A DNA stretch of 18,015 bases from Neisseriaceae bacterium. GTDB lineage: Bacteria > Pseudomonadota > Gammaproteobacteria > Burkholderiales > UBA11063. How positions within the stretch are numbered: position 1 is the first letter of the stretch; each line of letters begins with the position of its first letter. The notes beneath the pieces were generated by a model that was given only the letters and a program-made list of their open reading frames with translations, searched no databases and had not been told where the DNA came from. Made by a program: the position numbers and the translations under genes. The DNA lies in assembly GCA_027371515.1 (NCBI GenBank), contig DAHXMX010000005.1, forward strand, positions 1 to 18,015. The letters run 5' to 3'. This document shows, piece after piece, positions 1 to 8,715 of this stretch.

Positions 1-1897
1 GTTGATGAGTTTGGTCCATATATAAGTAACTCAGTGCATCTCCAAGACGTGCAGATATTCTTTCGCGCCGTTTTAAACTACCATTCAAAAAAATAACAGC
101 AATATCAGATATAAACGCCAAAGCACTTGATAAACGACTAATATCTTTATAATAATGTTTAAATACTGATTTATAACCTTTATTTAATTTACCACAAGTA
201 AAACCATTAACTATTGCCCGTAATTTATTCTTCATGAAAAATCCAGCATAGCCAAATACAGCTTTATCAAATGCAATTATCCCATCTTTATTAGCTAATG
301 ATTCATAAATATTACGTAAATAAGGATGACACTGCATCATACCTTGACCATAAATTAACAAATTACGCGTCATGATATTTGCACCTTCAACAGTAATTCC
401 AACAGGAGTACCTTCATATGCACGTGCTAAATAATTATTTGGACCTATTATAATAGCACGACCAGCGTGAACATCCATAGCATGATTAAGCACTATACGT
501 CCATTTTCAGTTAAATGATATTTAGCTATTGCAGATGCTACAGCTGGTTTAATACCAGCATCTACAGCAGCCACAGTAAATTGACGAGTTGCATTCATCA
601 TATAGGTCAATCCACCCATTTTAGACATTACATCCTCTATGCCCTCAAAATGCCCAATAGGAGTTTTAAATTGTTCACGAACTGACGAATATGCTGAAGT
701 TGTTACCGTTGATAATAATGCATTAGCTGTACCACAAGCAGGTAATGATATTGACCGACCGATAGATAAGCATTCAACTAGCATCCTCCAGCCTTCTCCT
801 GCCATTGATTGACCACCAATAATCCAATCAATAGGAATAAATGCATCAGTTATTCTAATCGTTCCATTCATAAATGCCATATTCAATGGATACAAACGAT
901 TACCAATTTCAAGACCAGGATGATCATGTGGCAATAGTGCACAAGTAATACCTTCATGACCATTACCTTTTAACAACTTATCTGGATCATATAACTTAAA
1001 TGCCAACCCAACTAAAGTTGCAACTGGCGCTAATGTAATATACCTTTTATTAACATTTTGTAATCTAATTCCAAGTACATTCTCTCCATTATATTCCCCC
1101 ATACACACTATACCTTTATCAGGTATAGATGTTGCATCAGATCCAGCAGTTGGCCCAGTTAATGCAAAACATGGTATTTCAACACCATGAGCAAGCCTTG
1201 GTAAATAATATTTTTTTTGTTCAGGAGTTCCATAATGATGTAATAACTCACCTGGCCCTAATGAATTTGGCACCATTACAGTTACAGCAACAGAAACACT
1301 TTTCGTAGCAATTTTCATTACCACTTCAGAATGAGCGGCAGCTGAAAAAGCTTTTCCGCCATATTCTTTGCTAATAACTAAACCAAAAAATCCTTTCTCA
1401 CGAATAAAATTCCATACCTCAATTGGTAAATCACGATCTACATGCGTAATTTTCCATTCATCAATCATCGCACATAATTGATTGGTTTCATTATTTAAAA
1501 AAGACTGCTCTTCACTAGATAAACTAAACTTTTGTAAAGCATGCAAATTGTTAAAATTTGGATTACCTTGAAATATTTCTTTCTCATACCATGTATCCCC
1601 AGCATCAAGAGCTAATTTCTCAGTATCCGATATAGGTGGCAACAACAACTTAGCTTTATTATAAATTTTCTTTGTAATGCGCCTTCTTAAAGGGAAAATA
1701 TTAGTTATTATTATTAATGGAATAACTAAGATAGCTAATATAATTAATAAAGCAAGATTAATATTTAAATTTTTCTGAAAATAAAATCCCAGAAACAGAT
1801 AAACCAATGCGATACCACTAAATAATGTTAACTTCGGTTTAAAATAAATAATTACACAAGTAATTATAAAAAATAATATAAAAAAAGTTGTTGTCAT
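1..1897 (-). CDS. fadE: Acyl-CoA dehydrogenase FadE, C-terminus cut by window edge
   Basis: FAD-dependent acyl-CoA dehydrogenase of the FadE type, performing the first oxidation of β-oxidation (acyl-CoA to trans-2-enoyl-CoA). The reading frame runs unbroken from ATG 1897 to the window edge, giving 632 codons; E. coli FadE has about 814, so roughly the last 180 residues lie outside. Residues 1-60 hold hydrophobic stretches (such as LLIILAILVIPLIIIT) that predict membrane anchoring. Around residue 245 is ALTGPTAGSDA, the flavin/substrate loop of the family, and around 502-518 is VEGANIMTRNLLIYGQG, typical of FadE. Near residue 580 begins the FadE-specific C-terminal domain (HYYKDISRLSSAL, then GSLKRRERISARLGDALS). 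AAAGGTG seven bases before the ATG supports the start. It is the last gene seen in the fad operon, 29 bases after fadD. Confidence 0.93.
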   Translation of the reverse strand, partial: MTTTFFILFFIITCVIIYFKPKLTLFSGIALVYLFLGFYFQKNLNINLALLIILAILVIPLIIITNIFPLRRRITKKIYNKAKLLLPPISDTEKLALDAGDTWYEKEIFQGNPNFNNLHALQKFSLSSEEQSFLNNETNQLCAMIDEWKITHVDRDLPIEVWNFIREKGFFGLVISKEYGGKAFSAAAHSEVVMKIATKSVSVAVTVMVPNSLGPGELLHHYGTPEQKKYYLPRLAHGVEIPCFALTGPTAGSDATSIPDKGIVCMGEYNGENVLGIRLQNVNKRYITLAPVATLVGLAFKLYDPDKLLKGNGHEGITCALLPHDHPGLEIGNRLYPLNMAFMNGTIRITDAFIPIDWIIGGQSMAGEGWRMLVECLSIGRSISLPACGTANALLSTVTTSAYSSVREQFKTPIGHFEGIEDVMSKMGGLTYMMNATRQFTVAAVDAGIKPAVASAIAKYHLTENGRIVLNHAMDVHAGRAIIIGPNNYLARAYEGTPVGITVEGANIMTRNLLIYGQGMMQCHPYLRNIYESLANKDGIIAFDKAVFGYAGFFMKNKLRAIVNGFTCGKLNKGYKSVFKHYYKDISRLSSALAFISDIAVIFLNGSLKRRERISARLGDALSYLYMDQTHQ

Positions 1898-1926
1898 TTT
1901 TATGCACCTTTATAAATAACATACAG

Positions 1927-3585
1927 CTACTGATGATGTTTTTTTAACTCATTTTTATCAATTTTACCTACTAAAGTTTTTGGTAACTCTTGCTCAAAGT
2001 AGATATGTTTTGGGATTTTATACCTAGCTAATTTCTTTTGACAATGTTCACGCACTTGCGCTTCAGTTAAATTATAACCATCTTTAACTACAATATATGC
2101 AACTACCTGCTCACCAGTTAAATCATCTTTAACCCCAATTACTGCCACTTCTTTTATGCCAGGTAAATCATCAAAAGCATGCTCAACTTCAACAGGATAT
2201 ACATTAAATCCTGATACAATAATCAACTCACTTTGACGTCCTGTTAAAAATAATTGACCGTCATCATTAATATAGCATAAATCACGAGTATTAAACCATC
2301 CATCACTATCCATAACATCAGCAGTTTGTTTTGGATTATTCCAATACTCTCTCATTAATTGCGGCCCACGAATCCATAACGAGCCTATCTCTTTTGGTGG
2401 TAATTTTTTACCAGTATTAATATCTCTAATTTCAACCTCAGTTGATGATATAGGATACCCAATAGAGCCGGTAAACTCATTATTAGCCATGCTCATAGTA
2501 ACAGCTGGTGAAGCTTCACTAAGTCCATAACAATTACTTGGCATAACATTAGTTAATTCAAACCATTTTTTAGCCACTACTTCACGAATCGGCATTCCAC
2601 CTGCAACACTATATTTAAAATATGGAAATTTCATATTCAAAAATTCATCATCATTTAATAAATGGTTATATAATGTATCAAGCGCATTAAATACCGTAAA
2701 TGGATATTTTTTCAATATAGCCACTAAACTTTTAACATCACGTGGATTAGGGACCATTATATTTTCACTACCATTTAAAAAGAAAGTAAATAAATTAGCT
2801 GTTAATGAAAATATATGATACAGCGGTAATGCACAAATAACAACATGTTTATTTAAACTTGGAATTTGTGGTTTTAACCAAGCAGTTATTTGATAAACAT
2901 TTGATACAACGCTTTTATGTAATAATACTGCCCCTTTAGGAAGACCTGTTGTTGCACCAGTATATTGAATAAAAGCGATATCCTCTTGATTTACATCTAC
3001 TTTTATTGGCTTAGCATTTTTAATAACTAATTCACGAAAATCAAGCGCATTATAGGTATAACTTACATTTGATTTCTTAATATACTTAATTGCAAATTTA
3101 AATATATTGCGTTTGATAAATGGGTATAAATCACCTACTTTAGTCACAATCACATTTTTTAATTTATGCTTAGCGTATAAGTTATTTAATTTATTTGCCA
3201 TCATATCTAATATAATAACCGTTTTTGCTCCTGAATTTTCTAATAAATAATCAATCTCAAAATCTGTATATAAAGGATTAATATTTACGACTATTGCTCC
3301 AATTTGCAAAATAGCAAAAACAGAAATTGGATACTGAGCTATATTAGGCACAACAATGGCAACACGATCACCTTTTTTAATACCTAATTGCTGTAATGAA
3401 TTAGCTAAATTATTTACATAGGTCTGAATTTGCTTAAATGTAAAAGTTTCATCATCACAAGTAATAGCTCTATTATTTGGATAACGATTACAAATCTCGT
3501 CAAACATATTATTCAAAGTAGTACCTTGAGTATTTATTGTGTACGGAACACCTTCTGGATATTTGTCTAACCACAGTTTTTCCAT
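1927..3585 (-). CDS. fadD: Long-chain fatty acid-CoA ligase FadD
   Basis: ATP-dependent acyl-CoA synthetase (552 aa; E. coli FadD is 561) that activates fatty acids for β-oxidation, probably at the inner membrane. The adenylate-forming fold is complete: phosphate loop YTGATTGLPKGA at 208-219, YGLSEASP at 353-360, FNTRDL at 431-436, hinge-region GR at 449-450, SGFNVYPVEVE at 458-468 and the C-terminal catalytic lysine K541 in VGKIDKNEL. Two motif positions differ from the usual form: A211 replaces the second glycine of GGTTG, and R434 replaces the glycine of TGD; the ribose-binding aspartate D435 is kept. AAGGTGAG just upstream of the ATG is a good ribosome binding site. It lies 34 bases after fadA and 29 bases before fadE in the same operon. 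Other acyl chain lengths cannot be excluded. Confidence 0.92.
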   Translation of the reverse strand: MEKLWLDKYPEGVPYTINTQGTTLNNMFDEICNRYPNNRAITCDDETFTFKQIQTYVNNLANSLQQLGIKKGDRVAIVVPNIAQYPISVFAILQIGAIVVNINPLYTDFEIDYLLENSGAKTVIILDMMANKLNNLYAKHKLKNVIVTKVGDLYPFIKRNIFKFAIKYIKKSNVSYTYNALDFRELVIKNAKPIKVDVNQEDIAFIQYTGATTGLPKGAVLLHKSVVSNVYQITAWLKPQIPSLNKHVVICALPLYHIFSLTANLFTFFLNGSENIMVPNPRDVKSLVAILKKYPFTVFNALDTLYNHLLNDDEFLNMKFPYFKYSVAGGMPIREVVAKKWFELTNVMPSNCYGLSEASPAVTMSMANNEFTGSIGYPISSTEVEIRDINTGKKLPPKEIGSLWIRGPQLMREYWNNPKQTADVMDSDGWFNTRDLCYINDDGQLFLTGRQSELIIVSGFNVYPVEVEHAFDDLPGIKEVAVIGVKDDLTGEQVVAYIVVKDGYNLTEAQVREHCQKKLARYKIPKHIYFEQELPKTLVGKIDKNELKKHHQ

Positions 3586-3619
3586 TTTAGCTCACCTTAG
3601 CTTTCTAATATATTAATAC

Positions 3620-4813
3620 TTATAATGCTTCAAAAACACCAGCAGCACCCATACCAGTACCAATGCACATAGTTACAATGCCATATTTTTTATTAGTTCT
3701 TCTTAGTCCATGTAATAATTTAGTACTAAGTATAGCTCCAGTTGCACCTAATGGATGTCCAAGTGCTATTGCACCGCCACATGGATTAACAATATCTGGA
3801 TTTAATCCTAAATCACGAATAACAGCTAAACCTTGAGATGCAAATGCCTCATTTAATTCAATCCAATCAATATCTTTAATATCAAGAGCTACTTGGTTTA
3901 ATACTTTAGGTATTGCTTTTACTGGTCCAATTCCCATAATTCTAGGTGGTACACCACATACTGAAAAACCTAAAAAACGACCAATAGGCGTTAAATTATG
4001 TAACTTTAGATAGCTTTCACTAACTAGTACCAAAGCAGCTGCTCCATCAGACATCTGCGAACTATTTCCAGCCGTAACACTACCTTTCATAGAAAAAGCC
4101 GGCTTAAGTTTAGCTAACGCTTCTAATGTAGTATCAGCACGCGCACCTTCATCTGTATCAATAATTTTAGTAATCTTATCAATGGTACCGGTTAGCTCAT
4201 TTGGAATATGATGAACTACTTCTATAGGTAATATTTCCTCTTTATAATATCCATTACTAATCGCATGAATTGCTTTTTTATGACTATTAAGAGCAAATTC
4301 ATCTTGATCTATACGGCTAATATTCCAATCTACGGCCACATTTTCAGCAGTAATTCCCATACCATATGCTATAGCAATATTCTCATCATGATTAAAAACT
4401 TCTGGACTCACACTCCAATCATTACCACCCATAGGAATTAAACTCATACTCTCAACACCACCTGCAATTGCTACATCCATTTGACCTGATTGAATTGCAT
4501 TAGCAGCAATTGCTATTGAATTAAGTCCAGAACTACAATAACGATTAATAGTAATTCCAGGAATAGTATCCGGTAGTCCAGCCAAAAGACTAGCAATACG
4601 AGCTACATTCTGCCCTTGCTCAGCTTCTGGAAAAGCACAACCAATAACAACGTCTCCAATATCTTCAGGATTAACTCGTGATTTGACAACTACATCTTTT
4701 AATATTCTTGCTAATAGCTCATCTGGTCTTGTTTTACTAAAACCACCTTTATTTGCTTTAGTAACAGCAGTTCTTTTTGCTGCAATAACATACACTGGTG
4801 CATTATTACTCAT
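3620..4813 (-). CDS. fadA: Acetyl-CoA C-acyltransferase (3-ketoacyl-CoA thiolase) FadA
   Basis: Thiolase of 397 aa that cleaves 3-ketoacyl-CoA with CoA to acetyl-CoA and a shortened acyl-CoA, the last step of β-oxidation. The acyl-accepting cysteine is C93 in NRYCSSGLNS. The C-terminal active-site motifs are NEAFASQ at 321-327, GHPLGATGA with H353, and TMCIGTGMGAAG with C383. The family more often has CIGGGMG, so T386 is a mild variation. GGGG nine bases before the ATG may serve as ribosome binding site. It starts 19 bases after the FadB stop, so FadA and FadB are probably made together and form the thiolase/multifunctional enzyme complex known for this pathway. A biosynthetic acetoacetyl-CoA thiolase is less likely in this operon. 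Confidence 0.94.
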   Translation of the reverse strand: MSNNAPVYVIAAKRTAVTKANKGGFSKTRPDELLARILKDVVVKSRVNPEDIGDVVIGCAFPEAEQGQNVARIASLLAGLPDTIPGITINRYCSSGLNSIAIAANAIQSGQMDVAIAGGVESMSLIPMGGNDWSVSPEVFNHDENIAIAYGMGITAENVAVDWNISRIDQDEFALNSHKKAIHAISNGYYKEEILPIEVVHHIPNELTGTIDKITKIIDTDEGARADTTLEALAKLKPAFSMKGSVTAGNSSQMSDGAAALVLVSESYLKLHNLTPIGRFLGFSVCGVPPRIMGIGPVKAIPKVLNQVALDIKDIDWIELNEAFASQGLAVIRDLGLNPDIVNPCGGAIALGHPLGATGAILSTKLLHGLRRTNKKYGIVTMCIGTGMGAAGVFEAL

Positions 4814-4832
4814 TATTTATTACCCCGTTTAA

Positions 4833-7193
4833 TTAATTTCTAAGTGGTTTACCATTTTCTAGCATATATTTTATTCTATCGGCTGTTTTTTGTGACAATG
4901 CTAACTCTGCAAATTTATTTTTCTCAATATTTAACACCCAATCTTGACTAACTATTGAATTTTTTTCCACATCCCCTCCACACATTACATATGCTATATT
5001 TTTAGCAATATGATAATCATGCTCAGATATTTGTTTTCCAGCTATCATATTAACCAGTAACCCATTAATAGTTGCAATACCTTGTTCTCCAAATACCTTA
5101 AATTTAGGCATAACCGGTGGTCTATATCCTGATTCCGCTATAAAACGTGCTTTATTTTTAGCAACATACAATAATTCACGACTATTCATAATTATAGTGT
5201 CTGTCTGTCTTAAAAATCCCATTTCTAAAGCTTCATAAGCAGAAGTTGCAACTTTAGCTAAAGCTAAATTTTTATAACGCATTTCAAAATCACGCCAACT
5301 ATCAATTGCTAAAGATGCTCGATATGCCATTTCAGTAGAACCACCCCAACCAGGTAACAAACCAACACCAGCTTCAACTAAACCAATATATGATTCAAGA
5401 GAGGCAACAACAGCGTCACAATGTAGCATGATTTCACATCCACCACCAAAAGCATAACCCTTTACTGCGGCCACAACTGGTATTTTAGAGTAACGTAATT
5501 TTTTAGAAATTATATTATGACCTTTGGTAATAATATTGTCAACAGCCTTTTTACCATTCGTCATAATAGAAGAACCAAACTCTTCTAAATTAGCACCAAC
5601 TGAAAATATATCTTGCTCTTGCCAAATCACCATTGCTTTAAATTTATCTTCAGCAATACTAATAGCGTTATCAAGTCCATTTAAAACATCCATGCCAATA
5701 GAGCACATCTTGGATTTAAAGGTGATGATACCTATATCATCACCACTATGCCACAATTTAACACCATCATTTTCATAAACAATATTTTGTACTATATCTG
5801 GTTTTTCATTCAATACTAACTCTGGATATAATTGTCTTTTATAAACTGGCAATTGATGACGAGTTACGAATTTATCAGTCTTAATATCATAATATTGATT
5901 ATCTTTATATAAACCATCAGGATTATTAAATAAATATTGCGGCAATTGAATGTTATAGTCACACTTAGATGATTTAATATCTTCATCAATCCATTTTAAT
6001 ATTTTACTAAATCCAGCCTGTTGCCAAATTTCAAATAAACCTTCTTTCCAACCAAAACCAAAACGTAAAGCCTGATCCATGGCTCTTGGACTATCCGCAA
6101 TTTCACCCAATAATACTCCAGCATAAGCAAAAGTATCACGGAAACATGCCCATAAAAATTTTGCTTCAGGAGCATTACTATTTTTAATTAATTCAAAACG
6201 TTTACTCCAAGAGCGATTAGCTAATATTTCTTTTATTTCAGTACTCGGCTCTTTATCAGCCAAACGATAATTATTTGTTTTTAAATCAAATACTTTTGTA
6301 CCATCTTTGTCTTTTATATAGATACCTGCTTTAGTTTTAGAGCCCAATGCCCCTTTTTCAACTAGAGCATTAATCCAATCTGGTTTGACATAATAACATT
6401 CAAAACCATCATGACAACCATTTATCATTGTATCTAGCACATGCAAAAATGTATCTAAGCCAACCACATCAGCAGTTCTAAAGGTAGCACTTTTAGCCCT
6501 TCCAAGCTCTTTACCAGTTATTTTGTCAACCACTTCTAATGGTATATCATAATTTTTAGCATGAATACAAGTAACTAACATAGAAAACACACCTAGGCGA
6601 TTAGCAATAAAATTAGGCGTATCATAAGCACGAATCACATTCTTGCCTAAATAAGTTACTAAAAATTCTTCTAATTGATCTAATATATCAGAATTAGTTT
6701 CTTTAGCAGGAATAAGTTCAACTAACGACATATAACGTGGAGGATTAAAAAAATGAATACCACAAAATCTTGATCTTAAATAATCAGGCATAGTTTTAGC
6801 TAAAGTATTAATACTTAACCCAGAAGTATTACTTGCAAAAATAACATTTTTACTGATATGAGATTTAATTTTATTATATAACTGTTCTTTCCAATCAAGA
6901 CGCTCTGCAATTGCTTCAATAATCAAATCACAGTCTTTAAGCAATTCTAAATTATCATCATAATTAGCAGGTGTAATATAAGATAAAAAATTAACCGATG
7001 CTAGAGGTTTTGGATTCATTTTTGGAAGTTTAGCAATTGAATTGTTTACAATTTGACATGGGTCTTTGTCTTTAGATTTCAGATCGAAAAGCACCACTGG
7101 AATTCTAGCATTAGCAAAATGTGCTGCTATTTGAGCACCCATAACACCAGAACCTAAAATCGCTACTTTACTAATATAAATATTACTACTCAC
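4833..7193 (-). CDS. fadB: 3-hydroxyacyl-CoA dehydrogenase/enoyl-CoA hydratase, FadN-like order
   Basis: Bifunctional β-oxidation enzyme: hydrates enoyl-CoA and oxidises 3-hydroxyacyl-CoA with NAD+. The dehydrogenase half comes first and the hydratase half last, as in Bacillus FadN (about 789 aa) and opposite to E. coli FadB. Counted from an upstream ATG at 7211, GSGVMG at 20-25 is the NAD-binding loop, GIHFFNPP with H153 is the dehydrogenase catalytic site, and the hydratase domain (about 485-690) has GYAFGGGCE with E593 and GLVEAGVGLLPG with E613, both catalytic glutamates. I choose GTG at 7193 (786 aa) because AAGGA at 7202-7206 sits eight bases before it. The ATG at 7211 has no ribosome binding site and would place that site inside the gene. 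It is the first gene of the operon. No acyl-CoA-binding domain is fused. Confidence 0.93.
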   Translation of the reverse strand: MSSNIYISKVAILGSGVMGAQIAAHFANARIPVVLFDLKSKDKDPCQIVNNSIAKLPKMNPKPLASVNFLSYITPANYDDNLELLKDCDLIIEAIAERLDWKEQLYNKIKSHISKNVIFASNTSGLSINTLAKTMPDYLRSRFCGIHFFNPPRYMSLVELIPAKETNSDILDQLEEFLVTYLGKNVIRAYDTPNFIANRLGVFSMLVTCIHAKNYDIPLEVVDKITGKELGRAKSATFRTADVVGLDTFLHVLDTMINGCHDGFECYYVKPDWINALVEKGALGSKTKAGIYIKDKDGTKVFDLKTNNYRLADKEPSTEIKEILANRSWSKRFELIKNSNAPEAKFLWACFRDTFAYAGVLLGEIADSPRAMDQALRFGFGWKEGLFEIWQQAGFSKILKWIDEDIKSSKCDYNIQLPQYLFNNPDGLYKDNQYYDIKTDKFVTRHQLPVYKRQLYPELVLNEKPDIVQNIVYENDGVKLWHSGDDIGIITFKSKMCSIGMDVLNGLDNAISIAEDKFKAMVIWQEQDIFSVGANLEEFGSSIMTNGKKAVDNIITKGHNIISKKLRYSKIPVVAAVKGYAFGGGCEIMLHCDAVVASLESYIGLVEAGVGLLPGWGGSTEMAYRASLAIDSWRDFEMRYKNLALAKVATSAYEALEMGFLRQTDTIIMNSRELLYVAKNKARFIAESGYRPPVMPKFKVFGEQGIATINGLLVNMIAGKQISEHDYHIAKNIAYVMCGGDVEKNSIVSQDWVLNIEKNKFAELALSQKTADRIKYMLENGKPLRN

Positions 7194-7201
7194 AATATTA
7201 A

Positions 7202-7206
7202 TCCTT
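7202..7206 (-). promoter_or_regulatory. Ribosome binding site deciding the fadB start
   Basis: AAGGA on the minus strand, eight bases upstream of GTG 7193. It lies inside the longer reading that begins with ATG 7211, so it argues for the GTG start. Confidence 0.7.
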
Positions 7207-7224
7207 AACATTTAATTAATACTG

Positions 7225-7253
7225 ATTGTAGCATTATTTATATTTAATGTCAA
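7225..7253 (-). promoter_or_regulatory. Sigma-70 promoter of the fadBADE operon
   Basis: On the minus strand a perfect -35 box TTGACA (7248-7253), a 17-base spacer and a -10 box TACAAT (7225-7230) preceded by TGC, which gives an extended -10 element. Transcription would start near 7218-7219, leaving a leader of about 25 bases before GTG 7193. I see no clear FadR-type palindrome over it. This is the only strong promoter visible ahead of the four-gene operon. Confidence 0.8.
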
Positions 7254-7428
7254 TTAATTTGAAATATTTTGTTGTAAACTATAAAAGTTATAAACAATTA
7301 ACAATAAGTGATTAATAGGAATGAATATCAATATAGACAATAACTTAGCGGAGTTTATTTTAAATTCTGCCCAAATTCCAAACTTTGAGCAGAATTATCA
7401 TAATTTAACTATAAATTAATCGAAGTAA
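7254..7428. other. Intergenic remnant between the fad promoter and the insertion sequence
   Basis: AT-rich stretch. It contains a 32-codon plus-strand reading frame (7321-7419, MNINIDNNLAEF... to TAA). Its only purine-rich upstream signal, AGGA, touches the ATG, which is too close for a normal ribosome binding site. The frame matches nothing I recognise and does not resemble the start of the transporter truncated on the other side of the insertion sequence. It is probably leftover DNA at a deletion end, or a non-gene. Confidence 0.4.
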
Positions 7429-7455
7429 TTGGCCCTTTCCCATTTGAAATGCAAT
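7429..7455 (+). repeat. Left terminal inverted repeat of the IS30 element
   Basis: Begins TTGGCCCTTTCCCA and ends GAAATGCAAT. It pairs with the right end, differing at position 7 and at three positions in the middle (TTT against AGA). Confidence 0.85.
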
Positions 7456-7468
7456 AATTACTAACAAG

Positions 7469-7508
7469 CCATTCTGGAATAAATTAAAATTCCAGACTGG
7501 TTTTTTTA
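7469..7508 (+). terminator. Terminator-like hairpin upstream of the transposase
   Basis: Perfect 8-base stem TCTGGAAT (7473-7480) and ATTCCAGA (7489-7496) with an 8-base loop, extendable by CCA/TGG across one mismatch, followed by seven T at 7501-7507. It lies between the left repeat and the transposase start. It would stop transcripts entering from outside, a protective arrangement known in several insertion sequences. Confidence 0.7.
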
Positions 7509-7522
7509 TAGGTAAGTATTGT

Positions 7523-8494
7523 ATGTCTCACAAACAGTTCACCCCAAATGATAGGTACACTATCAATAAGCTACGAGACGCCGGAGTCGTAAAAGCTGAA
7601 ATTGCAAGGATATTAGATTTTCATCCTACTTCAGTAGGACGCGAAATTACTCGTAATACGGATCCGTCATTCAAAGGTATATATAATCATTTGCTAGCCA
7701 ATAATATGCTTGCAGAGCGACGAATAAAATCAAAACCAAGAGAAGCATTTAAAAACATCACAGAAGAAGTAGAAGCTAAAATTATCGAACTGCTCAAACT
7801 TGGTTCATCTCCAGATGTAATCAGTAAACGCTTGAAGATGATTGATGGGACTCAGGTAAGCAAGAACACTATTTATCGCTTTATAAAAGCTGACCGCATA
7901 AATGGTGGTAAGCTTTATACATATTTACCTCACGGAGGAAAGCCTTATAGACCTAAGTCTGACGCCTCATCCTCAAAGATACCTGGACGAGTAGGTATTG
8001 AAAATCGACCGGCTATTGCAGATGCAAAAACAGAGCCTGGCCATTTTGAACTGGATACTATTTTTGGTAAGGATCAGGAGTCATTTTTACTAACCGGAGT
8101 AGATAAGGCACATAAAGGCGTATTTATTAGAAAATTACTAAATAAAAAAGCAGATACTGTCGTGGCTGCATTCGAAAACGTTGTTGCTACAACATTTTAT
8201 GAATTTAAAACACTAACTTCTGATAATGGCACAGAGTTTACTAATCACGCTAAAATTTCTGAGATTACTGGAGCAGACTTTTACTTTGCAAATCCTTATA
8301 GCTCATGGGAGCGTGGTTTAAATGAGCACACGAATGGTTTAATTCGTAGATTTTTCCCTAAAGGTACTGACTTCAACAATGTGAGCGACGAAGATATAGC
8401 TAAGGTAGAACATATTCTAAATACGAGAGGTCGAGCCTCGTTGGGATATAAAACGCCAAATGAAGTATTTTTAGAATATTTACAAGCTGCTTAG
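7523..8494 (+). CDS. IS30-family DDE transposase
   Basis: Transposase of 323 aa, full length for the family, that cuts and joins the element ends. Residues 1-60 form the IS30-type helix-turn-helix (DRYTINKLRDAGVVKAEIAR, then HPTSVGREITRN). The catalytic triad is D178 in HFELDTIFGK, D234 in LTSDNGTEF and E268 in WERGLNEHTNGLIRRFFPKG. The D234-E268 spacing is 33 residues, the IS30 DD33E signature. The C-terminal RGRASLGYKTPNEVF is also typical. AGG lies ten bases before the ATG. No frameshift or stop interrupts it, so it may be active. Confidence 0.96.
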   Translation: MSHKQFTPNDRYTINKLRDAGVVKAEIARILDFHPTSVGREITRNTDPSFKGIYNHLLANNMLAERRIKSKPREAFKNITEEVEAKIIELLKLGSSPDVISKRLKMIDGTQVSKNTIYRFIKADRINGGKLYTYLPHGGKPYRPKSDASSSKIPGRVGIENRPAIADAKTEPGHFELDTIFGKDQESFLLTGVDKAHKGVFIRKLLNKKADTVVAAFENVVATTFYEFKTLTSDNGTEFTNHAKISEITGADFYFANPYSSWERGLNEHTNGLIRRFFPKGTDFNNVSDEDIAKVEHILNTRGRASLGYKTPNEVFLEYLQAA

Positions 8495-8506
8495 TCTAAT
8501 ATTTTG

Positions 8507-8590
8507 GTAGACCACCACTTGTTGAATTAATTGAAAATTAATTCAAGTCTGGCGGCCATTTTACGATGGTTGCGCTGCTGCATGTCTACC
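8507..8590 (+). ncRNA. Structured 3' region of the IS30 transcript
   Basis: GGTAGAC (8507-8513) pairs with GTCTACC (8584-8590), enclosing an 11-base perfect hairpin TTGAATTAATT/AATTAATTCAA (8522-8532 and 8536-8546, loop GAA). A GC-rich arm follows (GGCGGCCATTTTACGATGGTT, with CCAT/ATGG pairing). The GC-rich inner part stands out in an AT-rich element. No known RNA family is recognised. It may shape transposase mRNA stability or be an end-proximal DNA structure. The call rests on hand-drawn pairing only. Confidence 0.35.
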
Positions 8591-8683
8591 TGTAATTAAC
8601 TTTGAACTAAAATGGATATTGAAAGTTAAAAATTCACTAAAAGAATACTGTAAAGTGTGAATTTTGGTGTAAAATAATCTTAT

Positions 8684-8703
8684 GGTCAGCAATGACCTTT
8701 TTT
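8684..8703 (+). terminator. Rho-independent terminator after the transposase
   Basis: GGTCA (8684-8688) and TGACC (8693-8697) form a 5-base stem with loop GCAA, followed by six T. It lies just inside the right terminal repeat and would end transposase transcription before the flanking genes. Confidence 0.65.
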
Positions 8704-8715
8704 ATGTAAGGTTAA

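Noticed and set aside
5524..5778. 84-codon plus-strand reading frame inside fadB
   Set aside because: It is the shadow of the hydratase part of fadB, with no ribosome binding site and no recognisable domain.
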